NCBI GenBank assembly: GCA_003550325.1
Contig: QKWP01001954.1
Span: 29,895-93,894, forward strand
DNA length: 64,000 nt
From: Gigaspora rosea
Lineage: Eukaryota > Glomeromycota > Glomeromycetes > Diversisporales > Gigasporaceae
Direction of reading: 5' to 3'
Shown here: in pieces, positions 34,926 through 47,272 of the stretch
Position numbering within the stretch: position 1 is the first letter of the stretch
How the letters are laid out: the number at the start of each line of letters is the position of its first letter
Translations under genes and position numbers: made by a program
Notes under the pieces: model-generated
The model's database searches: none
What the model was told of the DNA's origin: nothing
Seen by the model: the letters and a program-made list of their open reading frames with translations, nothing else

Positions 34926-36649
34926 GTTTTTTTTTTAGTGAAAGAAACGTTGCACAATGAAAAAATGAAATAAAAAAAAAAAACCAAGAATAGACTACGT
35001 TTAACTCAAATAAAAAAAGATTAACGCGTCGATTATAAATAACAGAAGTAACGCGAGTTAAAAATTGATAAAAAACCTATGGCTATTTATATAAATTACT
35101 TTTGATAATAAAGTTATAAAGTTATTAAAGTATTTAAAGTATGACAACAAATGACTAGTGTAATTTATTAAGTTTTAGTAAAACGAAAAAAGAATAGATA
35201 AAATTGATAGTAGTTTACAATGTCGCAAGTCTATAAGTTTATACCGTCATTCTTTAATCTATTCATAAAATTCTATCATATTAAAGTATTACGGAGTTTA
35301 AAAAAATCTTAAAATCAGTTATTCAAATTTTCTAAAAGAAGCACTATTGCTATTTGATTGGTCTTGTGCCTATTGTAAAACGTATTAATTATTGTAACTT
35401 GTAAACGTCACTTGGTATCATTTATAACTTTATAATAGTTTGGCTCACTCTAACTTTTAGAAACCATTAAATCACATGAACGCATTACCAACATCTTTTT
35501 TTTAATCAAATGTTCTCATGTTGGCATTATATTTACGTCATCCAATTGATTTTGTTTATGATGCATTAAATTCTGGTTAAAAAAACTCTATATAATTTTC
35601 ATTTATGAAAATTTTCAATACAATTAAGAAACCTTCGATAAAGAAAACTCTGTATATTTAATTGGAGTTAAAAAAAAGAACTTAAATAGATATAATATAC
35701 TATAGTAAAATTTTGACTATTTGCCACTTTATTATTTTTATTATACAGTATAAATAATGACAAGTTTTTATTAAAAAATAATATTTTTATTTGTTATATT
35801 AACTGTAACACATTAATAATAGGTACCGGTACTTGTTGGTCAGATATTGGAAAATAAGTTTCAATAAACATTTATTTATATATATATATATATATTTATA
35901 TATACTGTATTAATAATATTTAATAACTTTTGATAAATATCAAATAATAGATTTTAAATAAATTATACAATTACAAACATAAGTAATGACCTATTTAATT
36001 ATTAATATAATATATAAAGTAGTTTTTATTGGGATTTAGCCTAAAAAAATGTAGCATTTTATAAAAATATAAAAAAAAAAAGCATTAAATAAATCAATTA
36101 ATTATAATATATCTTTATCATTACTAGCATAAGCTCTGTAAAAGAATTTTTAATAATAATAAATATTAATTAGCAATCCGCATAAGAACTATAGTATTAT
36201 TATATAGTTACTATAGCGCAAATTACTATGTATTTTATATAGTGATGAAATCTTTTTTCCTCTAAACATATAAAAATTTTATATAATTGCGAATTTTAAA
36301 ATTTAAATATCTTATAATCTACTTGAACAATTTTAATAATTTTATTATATTGTATATAAAAACATCTTCTCTACATTTTTATTTAGTAAGTCAAAATATA
36401 TTAGCATAATAAAAAATATTTAGCTATAGAGGAAAAGAAGATTTTATAATATATATAAATTTAATAGTAATTTGCGCATATAGGATTCTATCCTTCTTAG
36501 TCAAATTGGCAATTAATTCTTATTTGTATATTAGTATAAAAAATACAAGTATTTTAATATATATTGTTATAATTTTAATCTATAAAAAATTTATAAATCT
36601 ATATAAAAATAATAATTAAATTTTATAATAAATTTATTTAAAGCTATAC
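34926..36649. other. Upstream region of the WOPR gene
   Basis: The WOPR promoter should lie in the first kilobase, but no box can be named. AT-rich, no gene seen. Confidence 0.5.
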
Positions 36650-36889
36650 AGTTGTCTCTTTCTAATCTGGCCCTCTATATACTAAACTCTTGATAATCCA
36701 AACTAAAACTTTCAGAACAAATATTTTATATATATTTTTTCTGGATATATCGAATTAGCATAATAAATTTGCTATTCCGGATCTGAACTCAAATTAATCA
36801 GTACATATAATCTTTTATTTAAATAAATTTATTTTGTATTACAAATAAAATTTATTCTATGTAATTAATTAAACTAGTGTTCTGACCTG

Positions 36890-37060
36890 GATCAGATATT
36901 TAATCTGAGTCATGATTCAGGTCAGATAATATTGACCCGATAGGTTAGTTATTTAACCTGGGCCATAACCTGGGTCAGATAATAGTAACCTAATGGGTCA
37001 AATATTTAACCCAGGCCATGATCTGGGTCAGAAAATAGTAACTCGACAGTAGGGACCCAG
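36890..37060 (+). repeat. Tandem repeat, about 62-bp unit
   Basis: Three diverged copies of a unit with GGTCAGATAATAGTAACC and AAATATTTAACCCAGGCCAT, in the order CTGAGTCATG, CTGGGCCATA, CAGGCCATG. No coding meaning. Confidence 0.75.
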
Positions 37061-37510
37061 AAAAATATTGATTTGATTTAGCAATAATTTATATCGATTT
37101 GGTTAAAAATATCAATTTATATTGATACACCTATAATTGACCAATAAGAATTTAAGATATGGTATAACATTAAATAATATAATTAGTATCTAAATTTATA
37201 TTTTTTAGGAAGTTAACAGAAAATTTGTTTGTTGATTGTCTATATTTTTAAAAACTGCCAACAGTTTAGATTGGCCAAATTCATATTGCCTGGCCCAAAT
37301 TATACTTTTAATTTTGCTCAAAGTAGTGTAGTTACACTGCATAAAAAATTGTAAAAATATTGATTTTCCTATAATTTGGTCTAAATATATTGATTTATAT
37401 TAATCTATATATATCAATATTTTTCTATACTCCTGCTCAATGGGTAATAAATGCAAAAATTAAAAAAAAAAAACAAAAATTGAAAAAATAATGTAAACCA
37501 TTTTTTTTAA

Positions 37511-37872
37511 AGGTAGAGTACAACATCGATCATTTTCATATATGATCATTATACAAAAAAATTTTTATATAGGGGCAAGAATACGCCACTAATAAGGATT
37601 TTTGAGCACGCAACCAATTTTAGCCAAAATTTTGTGGTATATAGGTCAAAACCTTCTATTTATGGTAGTAAAACTTTAAAGCCACATATTATATTAAAAA
37701 ATTCTACTTGTATATATCGTCAATTTGCTTAGAACGATTGAGATTTGCTTAGGTAGTACAATATAAATAATATACAATAACATATGATCATCATCTGATT
37801 TCAATTGAATGTTATTGTAAAAAAAATTAGTAACGTGATCACTATTAAAATATAGATCATTGTACTCTACCC
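37511..37872. mobile_element. Small element flanked by TTAA, GGTAGAGTACAA ends
   Basis: TTAA at 37507-37510 and 37873-37876. Left end AGGTAGAGTACAACATCGAT, right end the reverse complement of GGGTAGAGTACAATGATCTA. TTAA duplications are a mark of piggyBac-like elements, but the terminal bases do not match the usual CCCT start, so the superfamily stays open. 362 bp, non-coding. Confidence 0.75.
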
Positions 37873-38994
37873 TTAAGATTTTTTTTGTTTTTTTTTATAT
37901 ATTTTTACACAATATATATTATACAACATAGCAGATTATGTATCAAATGAGCTTATTAAATTTTTTTATTAATTATATACTGAATTTCTATTAATATTCA
38001 GTTTAGAAAGAGAAATTTTATATTCTGGACTTTCTCTATACTGAACAAATCGCTTGGAACTGTCTGTTTGGTTATAAAGAGGCAACTATATATAAATACT
38101 ATTTTTAGTTACAAAATAATAAAATTTACTAATAAAAATGCAAAAAAAAGCTTAATACAATTTTAAATTTTATTAATAAACTTAAAATTTTATTAATAAA
38201 TTTAATTTTATTAAAGGGTAATTTATAGTTAAAGAGTCAAAATTTCATAGTAAAAATTAGCACAGTTTTACTAATTGCCTTATATAGAAGTAGAATACCA
38301 TATATTTCTAATTATATTAAAAAATCATATAGTAAACAATTAATAAATCCTCATCTTGTGTGATATACCAATATAATTTTAATGATTTAACTATTATTAG
38401 AATCAGAAAAGTTCGAATGTTATTTTTGAACTCTCTCTGCTAATCACTGGTTCCAAATTGAGAGCCAAAGAAAACAACAACAAAATACATAAAATTATAA
38501 GAAACATATAAAACAAAACATCAAATATAGTATAGAAAATTTAATCCAATGTCGAAGAGAATAACTCTAGAAAAAACAGTATTATCGAAAAAATAGAAAA
38601 GTACTAATCTCCTTGTGGAGTGACAGAAACATAGGTAGCAATCAAAAAAAGAACACACAAGAAGATATTGATACAAGCAAGAATATAGACAAATACTAAG
38701 AAATAACAAGAAAACTATTTCACTGTAGTTGGAGAGCCAAAAATAACTAGAGAACTTATACAGTTAAATAGTTATATATAAAAAAAGTACAAAGAAAATA
38801 ATCTAACAAAAGTGGGCAATAGTCGAAACTCTATACTGCAGATCACTAACAGATTACGTAAGCAAGTAGACATGTATAGAAAAAAATAAACAAACAACAA
38901 ATTGGCCACACCAAAACAAATAAACAAATACGTAAACATGGAAATTTCTAAACAGTAGTAGATAACAAGTTTAGTAGATAATAAATGAACATCA

Positions 38995-40320
38995 AACAGG
39001 TTCTAGACTAGAAAGTAAAGTTCCTTAAAGATGGATATGATGCACTCAAATGTGATGTGCAGAAATATATAAAGTATTTAAATACGACATGCACAGAATG
39101 CAGATAATTTACTCTAAGTTAGCAAAAGCAATAGAAGCAATATCAGCAGAAGAGATATATCTAATTAGACAATTATTAAAAAATTACTGTGACCTTACGA
39201 AGAAGCAGTTCAAAGATATACATGCTATCACAAACAAAGAAAGAGAAGAATGTGAGAAAACTCACATAAAAATGAGAATGATGATAGAAGCAAAATGTGG
39301 CACACTAGACCATAGTATTGAAGAAAAAATATGCGATACAGTAGAGGCCACGAATATAAGTATGGAGGCGAAAAATCAAACATCTGGTGTAATTAACAAG
39401 AACGAAAGCTGTGAAGTAAAAACAAACAATAAAGAAGCTGAAAGGACTAAAGCCACGCAAGAGGCAGATTAGTGACACAAAACACACAAGTACTAAAGAA
39501 AAAACATTAGTACCATTAACAAGAACAGAGAAAAGCTGAATGGAATATATACAGTATGGGATATACCCAGAGATATGTTATCACATATGCTCTGGAAAGA
39601 ATTAAGCTTTTTTAGTAATATGTCAATTATCCAATGGAGGGACAGAGAAACAGGTAGCACAGCCCAAATACAAGTTAGATTTAAGAATGAAAAAAGAAAA
39701 CAAAATTGGAAAAGCAAATGGACTATTGCATTAGAAAAAACTGAAAAATTGTTATGTATAACAACGAATAAATTTGACAAGAAGGAATTAGTAAGAAGAA
39801 ATCAGTACAAAACAAGAATAGCAAACGTACCAAATCATGCAATTAATGCACTTTTACTAAGACAACTGAGTAGAGTAAATGCAAAGTCAGTTTATATTAT
39901 GAACAACTGCCATGGTAAACAAAGGAAAATAGCAATAGTATATTTTGAATCGCAGGAAGACTTAGCAAATGTGAGAGAATCTGGAATATACTACTATAAT
40001 ACGAAACTTGAGTGGTGAGACCCAGCCTACGAAGTGCCAAAAGAAAATAAAAATATAAAAACAAGAGAGTAAAGTGTGACGAAGGATGAAAGAGGAAGCA
40101 TTATACAGAGAATGTAAATGTAACAAGAGAAAAGAAAAAAGTCCTGAAGAGAAAATATAGAAAACAAAAGGAAAAAGATATTGATAAAAAAGCAACCATC
40201 ACCAGTTTGAAAGCAGGTGCAGAAAAAATTATGTACCATGGAATAAAAGAGGAAAAAGTGTGGAAAAATATGATAACAGAAGATCTAAAAGAGAGAGCAT
40301 AAATGAGGAGATATAGATGA
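38995..40320 (+). pseudogene. LINE ORF1-like nucleic-acid-binding protein, broken
   Basis: Two main open stretches, 39089-39472 and 39575-40018, preceded in another frame by KFLKDGYDALKCDVQKYIKY. The first part is Lys/Glu-rich and probably helical. The second ends with a fold-like sequence resembling the RRM-type domain of LINE ORF1 proteins: RIANVPNHAINALLLRQLS, KSVYIMNNCHGKQRKIAIVY, FESQEDLANV. The position just 5' of the endonuclease supports the call. Frame changes and stops interrupt it. Confidence 0.65.
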
Positions 40321-40582
40321 AATTGAAAAAGTTAGAAAGAACAATCAAGGGGCTGACAGGCCCTAACTGCTCTTAACGGGCGCACTAGTCAAATCACAGA
40401 ATAATAGTAGATAGCATAAGTCTACTAATCAACAAGGCACAACAAATTTAAGACTTACAGCACAAAATAAAAATGGAGAAACAAGTAAAGCAGCACAAAA
40501 TAGAAGTAAAGAAATAGACACTTTTCTGAGAAAACAAAGACTATTATTTGAAATATTAAGAAAAAGTAAGACCAAGCACAAA

Positions 40583-41530
40583 ATGTGCACAATTCAAAGG
40601 AAAGATCGTAAAACCTTCAATAGAACTGAACAGATAGAAAAGATTAAAGAAAGCCCAAAGTCAAGTGAGGTCCAAATACAGAAAAAAGGAAAAGAGGCAG
40701 ATATCGGAGGAAGTCTCATAGAAGAAGAAAACTGGTCCTTGTATAAAATAGGAATGCATAACATCAATAGAATTAAAGAAAATAAGATAAAGCTTGAGAC
40801 AATTATTGATGTAATAAAAGAGGACAGGATAGACTTTCTGAAGATTTGTAAAACAAATATAGCAGAGAAAGAAGGAAAACTAATACTAAGAAATGAAACA
40901 GAAATAGTGAGCATCTGAACTGAAACAATAGAAGAAAAAAAGAAGAGGTTTTGAGGTCAGTCTAATAATCAGAAAGAAGTGGTCAAAACATGTAGCGAAG
41001 ATAGAAAAACTCAGGGCATATGCACTGAAGGTGGACTTAATGTTCAAAAGACTCGATTACAGTATAATAGTGTTGTATACTCTTCCAAATGATGTGAATA
41101 TAAGAAAGAAAATATGAAAATTTGTCCTAAATAGACTAGACCAAAACTATAAAAGAGAACGAAGATTTATAATTATAGGGAATTTCAATTATGAGTAGCA
41201 AGAAGAAGCCCTCCTGAGAGGTCACGAAGTAGAAAGAAATAGAGAGTTAGAAAATATATTTCACTTTATATTAAATAAGGGTTTGATAAACTCGTACAAA
41301 CAGTATATACAAGAAAAAGCAAAACCTATATAGAGAGGAAGAAAAGTAGAAACCCGCATTAATTATATATGGCTGTCCAAAGAATACAAAAACAATATGC
41401 TTAAAACATATACCTTTGGATATGTCAGAAACAATGACAAGTGACCATAATCTAGTAGTAACCAAAATACTAACTGATATAAACAGGGGCTGTATAAAAG
41501 CTGCAACATATAGAAGAGCCAAAACAAAAA
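40583..41530 (+). pseudogene. LINE AP endonuclease domain, broken
   Basis: The start YKIGMHNINRIKENKIKLET with EDRIDFLKICKTNI is the usual N-terminal block of the LINE endonuclease (normally a TETN-like motif; here KTNI). Farther on, in other frames, are IIVLYTLPNDV, then IIGNFNYE in place of the GDFN motif (Asp to Asn), TRINYIWLS for the S-R-I-D-Y-I-W motif, and SDHNLVVTKI, the SDH block. Stops (for example TAG directly after GNFNYE) break the frame. By family it nicks target DNA to prime reverse transcription; this copy is inactive. Confidence 0.8.
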
Positions 41531-41608
41531 GGATGAGTTAGACGTAGAAAATATAAAGGATGAAGACTGGACATCATATATGCACAACACTTAGATAAGA
41601 GATTAGAG

Positions 41609-42180
41609 ATGAAATGGAGAAAGTATCAAAAAGAGAACGATATCAAGGAAGTATATAGTCAAGAGGTTCTAGACAGGAAGTGGAAATTGATCAAAGAAAG
41701 TATTATCGTGTCAGTAAATAAGCATTTACCGAAAATGCATAAAGTTAAAAGCATAGTTCAGAATGTGCAAAGTGAGGAACTACAAAAAATAAGGAAAAAG
41801 ATAAAAACTTTGAGCAAATTGTATAGAAAAAATAAATATAGCATAGGCAAAACCATCGAAAGGAACGATCAATGTCTAATTCACCAAAATCTAAAAGAGA
41901 AAAAGCTAGTACAAATAGCTACATAGTGTGATCAGTGGAACTAGAGAAAAAGTTAATGGAAAAATAAAAGAAAGAACACAATATATAGCTTATAATGCAA
42001 AATAAGGCTGAAGAAGAGGACATGCGAAGAAACATAGAAGCACAAGGTGAAATAATTGTATCAGACCAATAAAGGATGCTAAATAGCATACTGGATAGAT
42101 ATGGAGACAAAATAGTAATAGATAGATTAGTGGTAGACAAAGACGGGAGGAGTTTCTTTTAAACAATGAAGCAGAAATAA
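41609..42180 (+). pseudogene. LINE linker between endonuclease and reverse transcriptase
   Basis: Open from 41609 to 41926 (105 codons), Lys-rich and helical in composition (DRKWKLIKESIIVSVNKHLP), as seen between these domains in LINE ORF2 proteins. It ends where the insertion at about 42193 begins. Confidence 0.6.
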
Positions 42181-42192
42181 AGGGCCATACAT

Positions 42193-44030
42193 CAGGAAAT
42201 TTTATGTATAGATATTAATTGATATATAACTGTTAATCGTTTTATATCGATTAAAAAATAATGCGTTATATCTACAAATCGATTATAATCGTAATTATTT
42301 GAAACGATATATAACGATTAACAGATCTTTAACCCATCACGAATAAAAAAAAAAACAGAGTTCAAATTCTCTTAAGCTCATTTGATCCATAAGCTACCAT
42401 AGATCACAAAAATATATTCCACAAAATGTGTAAAAAAAAACTTAAAAAACAAAAAAGCCCGTTTCGACCTATTTTTACCTCTCTCACTTTTATCTCTTTC
42501 TTCCTTTTACCCCTCTCTCCCTTTTACCTCTCTTTTTCTTTTATCCCTCTCTCTCTTTTTCTTTTTTTTTTTAATATTTCGAATACTTTTGAAATATTTT
42601 AGAACGATCTGTAACCTGGATCATATCAAGAACGCGTTTGACTAATATTTTCGAAATGTTTTGATGATATTCAATAATTGTACTACAAGATCAGATTAGA
42701 TCATTGTTTATTTTTTTTTGTTTATAATTTTGATCTTCTATCAATTTTACCTTGTTTTTTCGTTTTCTTTTTGTTTCATTTAGTTTCGTTTAGTTTCATT
42801 TAGTTTCTTTTTGTTTCGTTTAGTTTCGTTTTTTTTATATATATATTTTTTTTTATTTTTTAATTTTTTTTATTTTATTTTTACACTTTACCACTAGCAC
42901 TTTGCAAGAAATACAAAAACATTTCAGAACTTAGAGCAAGCTAACTCAGCCTTTCGACACTTTGCAAGAACACACAACACCTTTCTCTAGCAATTTCGAA
43001 AGTTCAAAAACTTAAGTTTTTGCAAGTTTTTGCAAGGTTTCGTTTTATTTATTTTTCATTTCATGTTTTTTGTTTTTGTTTTTATTTTTATTAATTTATT
43101 TTATTCTGGCACTTTGTGAAAATCTTTGACGATTTCTGAATTGCAAAACACGAACTCGAAATGGAGATTTGGGGCTTTGTTTATTTTTTTATTTAATTTG
43201 CTTACATTTTTGTTTTTTGTTTGTTTTCTTTTTTTTTACTTATTTTTTTTATTTTATTATATTTATCCTTTACTTCATTTAGAACTTTGCAAGAAAACGG
43301 CTTAACTTTTCTGACACTTTACAAGAACACCAATTCTAACATCTCTGGCACTTTGCAGGAAGTCACGAATGTGAATGAATATAATCGAATATAAGTGAAT
43401 ATGGGCGAAATATAAGTTTATTTTTTTCGTTTTTGTTTTTTTTTGTTATTTTTTTGTTTGTTTTTGTTTGTTTTTTTTACTTATTTTTTTAATTTTATTT
43501 TATTTTATTTATTCCTTACTTCTTTCAGAACTTTGCAAGAAAACAACCACTTTCCGGCACTTTGCAAGAAGTAACAAATATAAGTGAATATAAGCAAATA
43601 TGAATATAAGCGAATATGAACAAATATAAGCGAATATGAGCAAATATAAGGAATATAATAGTTTATTTTTTTTTGTTTTCATTTTTTTATTTTTTTTTGG
43701 TTTCGTTTTTTTTGGATTTATTTTTTTGACATTTTTTTATAATAATTTATAATAAAATATGTAATATTTTAAAATATAATAATAATAAATAAAAAAAATA
43801 AAATTTTATACTAAAAAATTGCGAAAACTTGTGAAAACTTGTAAAACATTTAAAAATTTGCAAAAAGCATAATTATGTGAATATAATAATTATTAATTGA
43901 TATCATATTCGATAAATATCGATTAACCGGATATATATCGATTACTATCACTATCGATAGTAATCGACAAGGGTAATGAGTATCAATATATATCTTATTG
44001 GTTAGTAATCGATATATATCTATATATAAA
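42193..44030. mobile_element. 1.84-kb insertion in the LINE with short inverted ends
   Basis: Left edge AAATTTTATGTATAGATAT; reverse complement of the right edge AAATTTTATATATAGATAT. The LINE reading resumes on the far side, so this is an insertion. AAATTT may be a target duplication or part of the ends; it is palindromic and cannot be decided. The inside is T-rich with no protein-coding frame and an interspersed ACTTTGCAAGAA motif. Superfamily unknown. Confidence 0.65.
42890..43665 (+). repeat. Interspersed ACTTTGCAAGAA motif and GAATATAAGC units
   Basis: ACTTTGCAAGAA or close variants occur about eight times (near 42900, 42958, 43108, 43272, 43315, 43350, 43528, 43558), most preceded by GGC, GAC or AGA. 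From 43375 short GAATATAAGC/GAATATGAGC units follow in two clusters. The regular spacing by T-rich DNA of 60-170 bp suggests a degenerate long-period repeat. Confidence 0.7.
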
Positions 44031-44039
44031 ATTTGCTGA

Positions 44040-45338
44040 TGTATAGCAGAGCATTTTGAAAGCAAGTACAGCTCCAGAAAGATAAAAGTAGAAAAGTTGA
44101 ATGACAAATAGAAAGCACAATATAGCCCGATATAAAATATAGATGAAAACTGGTACAAGAAGCTAACAGAAGAGATAAGTGAGCAGGAATGGCAAGAGGC
44201 CATGGAAAAGACCAAAAACAACCCAGAGGCGTGTGCTTCTGGAATAACATACCCAGTATTAAAAAAAGTAGAAAAGAAAACCAATAAGATCCTGCTAACC
44301 TTTGCGATTATGCGTATAAAAAGTGAAAGAATACCAAAAGAATAGAAAAAGGGCTTACTTTATGCAATACCCAAAAATAAATTCTGGAACTATAATTTTA
44401 ATAACTTCTGCCCTATAATGTTATTAGAAACACTGTACAAAGCAACTGTAAGGTAATTAATGGGAGAATGAGCAGAATAATTAAAGATAAAAGGGTATTA
44501 AAAGGAAACAATTTTGCAGGTTTGCCCAAAGATTCTACGAGCACTCCAATACAGATAATGAACAATATAATTAAAGAAGCAAGAGAAAAAGGAAAGGAAC
44601 TCTGGGTATTATTGCAAAACATGAAAAAGGCATTTGACTTAGTAAGCCTCTTGATGCTCAAACTTGCAATAGAAAGAATCAAACTCTCCGAGAATCATAG
44701 AATTTCTATTGGACTTGTACAATAATTGAAAAATTGAAGTTACCATGGCGTTTGGCAACAGCTAAGAAGTAAATGCGAAAGTTGGTATTGACCAAAAAGA
44801 GGTAGTATTACCTCTTATATGGAGAATATTCTATGATCCATTGCTAAAGATAATACAAAGCCAGAAAAACCTGGGATACAGGGTATTAATACAATGGCCA
44901 ACTAATATAGTATTAGGAAAGACAGACGAAATATCATAGAGACAGGTGGCATTAGTCTATACAAATGATACTATATGGATTGCAAAGTCAAGAGAAGACT
45001 TAAAATCAATTATAAGTATAGCTAATAAATTTTATGAGATAAACGATATAAAAATAAATAGAAAGAAGTCAGAGTTGTTAGTAGTTAATAGCAAAGGAAT
45101 GGAATTAAACATAAAAGTAGAGAAAAATAAAAGTATAGTACAAGCAAAAAATGCAGATCAAGTAGTAAAATTCCTAGGAGTTTGGTTAATAGAAAAAGAG
45201 AAAAAGGGCATATAAATAAAATAATCCAAGGAGAAATAGAAGTACTAGTGCAGGTAGCTAAGAAAAAGAGAATCACGTTAAGTCAATTGATCTATATAAA
45301 CAATTTCTAAATAGAAAGAAGTGCGAAAAACTGCAATG
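44040..45338 (+). pseudogene. LINE reverse transcriptase domain, broken
   Basis: Blocks in order: EEWQEAM-like EQEWQEAMEKTKNNPEACA with SGITYPVLKKV, LLYAIPKNKFWNYNFNNFCP with IMLLETLYKA, the region GNNFAGLPKDSTSTPIQ, motif A read as LLQNMKKAFDLVS, VLPLIWRIFYDPLL (the QGEVISPLLW block), and motif C read as LVYTNDTIWIA, then KINRKKSELLVVN and VKFLGVWL. The first catalytic Asp of motif A is Asn (AAC) and the FADD core is YTND (GCA to ACA, GAT to AAT), so the active site is lost. Stops such as TAG for Trp in IPKEWKKG add to the damage. Confidence 0.87.
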
Positions 45339-45552
45339 CAGTGTATAAAATCTGGAAAAACATTTTTGTGCACATGTGCACATTGGAAAAATTTTTTTGT
45401 GCACATTTTATAAAATTTGTATAAAAATTGTGCACAACCTATATGTTAATTAAGAAAAATCTTTGTGCACATGTGCACATCCAATTTAAAAAATTGCGCA
45501 TACAAAAAAAATTGTGCACATGTGCACATTGTGCATATGAATTTTTTCACTG
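45339..45552. mobile_element. hAT-like small element with 8-bp duplication CTGCAATG
   Basis: CTGCAATG lies at 45331-45338 and again at 45553-45560. Ends CAGTGTATAAAAT and, reverse complemented, CAGTGAAAAAATT. The 214-bp body is built from the palindrome TGTGCACATGTGCACA and partial copies. Removing it restores a LINE reading (CNA then MAILENFKTKKWTGLEHAEW), which confirms the insertion. Confidence 0.9.
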
Positions 45553-45685
45553 CTGCAATGGCCATTCTTGAGAATTTTAAAACAAAAAAGTGGACTGGGC
45601 TTGAACACGCCGAATGGTACATTGAGTTATAGAAACATAGTAGGAGTGCAGTTCTTATCCCTTAGATTGTAGTAGAACACAGTCA

Positions 45686-46285
45686 AATTTGCCTGCATTT
45701 TTGTACTTTTTTAGCTCTGATTTACTTTTTTAAAATACTAAAATAATTAAATAAAACTTTGTACAATTATATTTGAAAATAAGGATTACTTTTTTGCAAA
45801 ATTAGTTTTTATATTATAAGAAAATAAATTATAGTTACATATAAGCTGAAAATAGATAATTTTAAGAAAAAATTTTTTTAAAAAATTTTATTACAATTTT
45901 TCTGCGATCTTATTTAGTTTTAGTTTTAGAACTATAGTTCTTAAGACAATATTGTAGTTTATATAAAGGATGACAACTTTCATTATTGCAACTTTAATGA
46001 TTTACTTGTAAAAATTAAGACTTGTATTAGAAGTAAAGATTTTTTTTATAGACGGGAACATATAAAATTTGAAAAAATCTAAAGAAAAATTTTAATAGTA
46101 AAAATGCCAATACAAGAACTTTAAACATTTATTATATTAAAGTTTTCTAATGATTTTAAAAAAATTTTATAACAAAGTTACTAAAACAAAACTTAAAGAA
46201 TATTTTTTACTTAGAAAAGATATGGCTAAAATCAATATTTAAAATTTTATTAAAAATTTTAAAATACGCAGGCAAATTTGCCTGT
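45686..46285. mobile_element. Element with CAAATTTGCCTGC ends, running into the assembly gap
   Basis: Left end CAGTCAAATTTGCCTGCATT; right end contains AATACGCAGGCAAATTTG. The last bases before the gap form the palindrome CAGGCAAATTTGCCTG. About 590 bp, AT-rich, non-coding. The true right boundary and target duplication are lost in the gap. Confidence 0.6.
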
Positions 46286-46695
46286 NNNNNNNNNNNNNNN
46301 NNNNNNNNNNNNNNNNNNNNNNNNNNNNNNNNNNNNNNNNNNNNNNNNNNNNNNNNNNNNNNNNNNNNNNNNNNNNNNNNNNNNNNNNNNNNNNNNNNNN
46401 NNNNNNNNNNNNNNNNNNNNNNNNNNNNNNNNNNNNNNNNNNNNNNNNNNNNNNNNNNNNNNNNNNNNNNNNNNNNNNNNNNNNNNNNNNNNNNNNNNNN
46501 NNNNNNNNNNNNNNNNNNNNNNNNNNNNNNNNNNNNNNNNNNNNNNNNNNNNNNNNNNNNNNNNNNNNNNNNNNNNNNNNNNNNNNNNNNNNNNNNNNNN
46601 NNNNNNNNNNNNNNNNNNNNNNNNNNNNNNNNNNNNNNNNNNNNNNNNNNNNNNNNNNNNNNNNNNNNNNNNNNNNNNNNNNNNNNNNNNNNNNN
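46286..46695. other. Assembly gap (N)
   Basis: 410 unresolved bases between two inverted-repeat structures, a likely assembly break at hairpin-forming DNA. Confidence 0.99.
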
Positions 46696-47011
46696 GCTAC
46701 ATAGTAAAGTCTAAATTTTACTAAGCAAATCTATCAAAGTCGCATAAGTAACCTTGTTAGCAGATCAAAATATGCGTACCCTAAAATTTTCATAAAAATT
46801 GGAGAACTTTTTATTATTTGACTTTTAATTTTTACATTCAACAGTTTTTTTTTTACAAAAAAAAAACTGTTGAACGTAAAAATTAAAAGTCAAATAATAA
46901 AAATTTCTCTGATTTTTATGAAAATTTTAAATATGCGTATTTTGATCTGCTGAACAAGGTTACTTATGCGACTTTGATCGATTTGCTTAGTAAAATTTAG
47001 ACTTTACTATG
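46696..47011. repeat. Foldback family B, copy 1
   Basis: Arms of about 155 bp from GCTACATAGTAAAGTCTAAA to its complement at 47011, turning at a short A/T loop near 46855. The same structure recurs at 63002-63325. The arms differ at a modest number of sites. Confidence 0.88.
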
Positions 47012-47272
47012 TAGCGATTATAATCGATCGTTTTATAAGTTACTCCTGATTTTATTCTGCATATTTATTTATTGTTTATAACATATTTATTTATTGTCTA
47101 CAGCATATTTATTTATTTATTTTACTTGTTAGAGTCTTGTATTCAAAAATAAGCTACCCCTTTGTTGTGCTTTAAATTACTTAAAATAGTAAATAACCCG
47201 AAAATAAGCTACGCACAGTTTTTTTTGTTAAAAATCGGCAAAAAAAGGTAGCTTATTTTTGGAAACATACAG
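47012..47272. mobile_element. AAAATAAGCTACC small element beside the foldback
   Basis: CTTGTATTCAAAAATAAGCT (about 47133) and the reverse complement of its right end, CTGTATGTTTCCAAAAATAA, form inverted ends around about 140 bp. Between it and the foldback are three to four ATTTATTTATTG-type units. The same block, in the same relation to the foldback but inverted, is present at 62743-63001, so foldback, tandem units and small element travelled together. Confidence 0.75.

Larger units (their letters stand above)
36650..38091. mobile_element. Possible non-autonomous element with ACAGTTGTCTCTTT-type ends
   Basis: The left end reads TATACAGTTGTCTCTTTCTA. The reverse complement of the right end reads TATAGTTGCCTCTTTATAAC, an imperfect inverted repeat of about 18 bp, reminiscent of Tc1/pogo ends. 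Nothing inside codes. The boundaries are uncertain because the flanks are AT-rich and no duplication is clear. Confidence 0.45.

Noticed and set aside
37511-37872. Naming the TTAA-flanked element piggyBac
   Set aside because: End bases do not fit the usual CCCT start and no transposase is present; left unassigned.
46278-46724. 148-codon frame through the second N gap
   Set aside because: Almost entirely unresolved bases.
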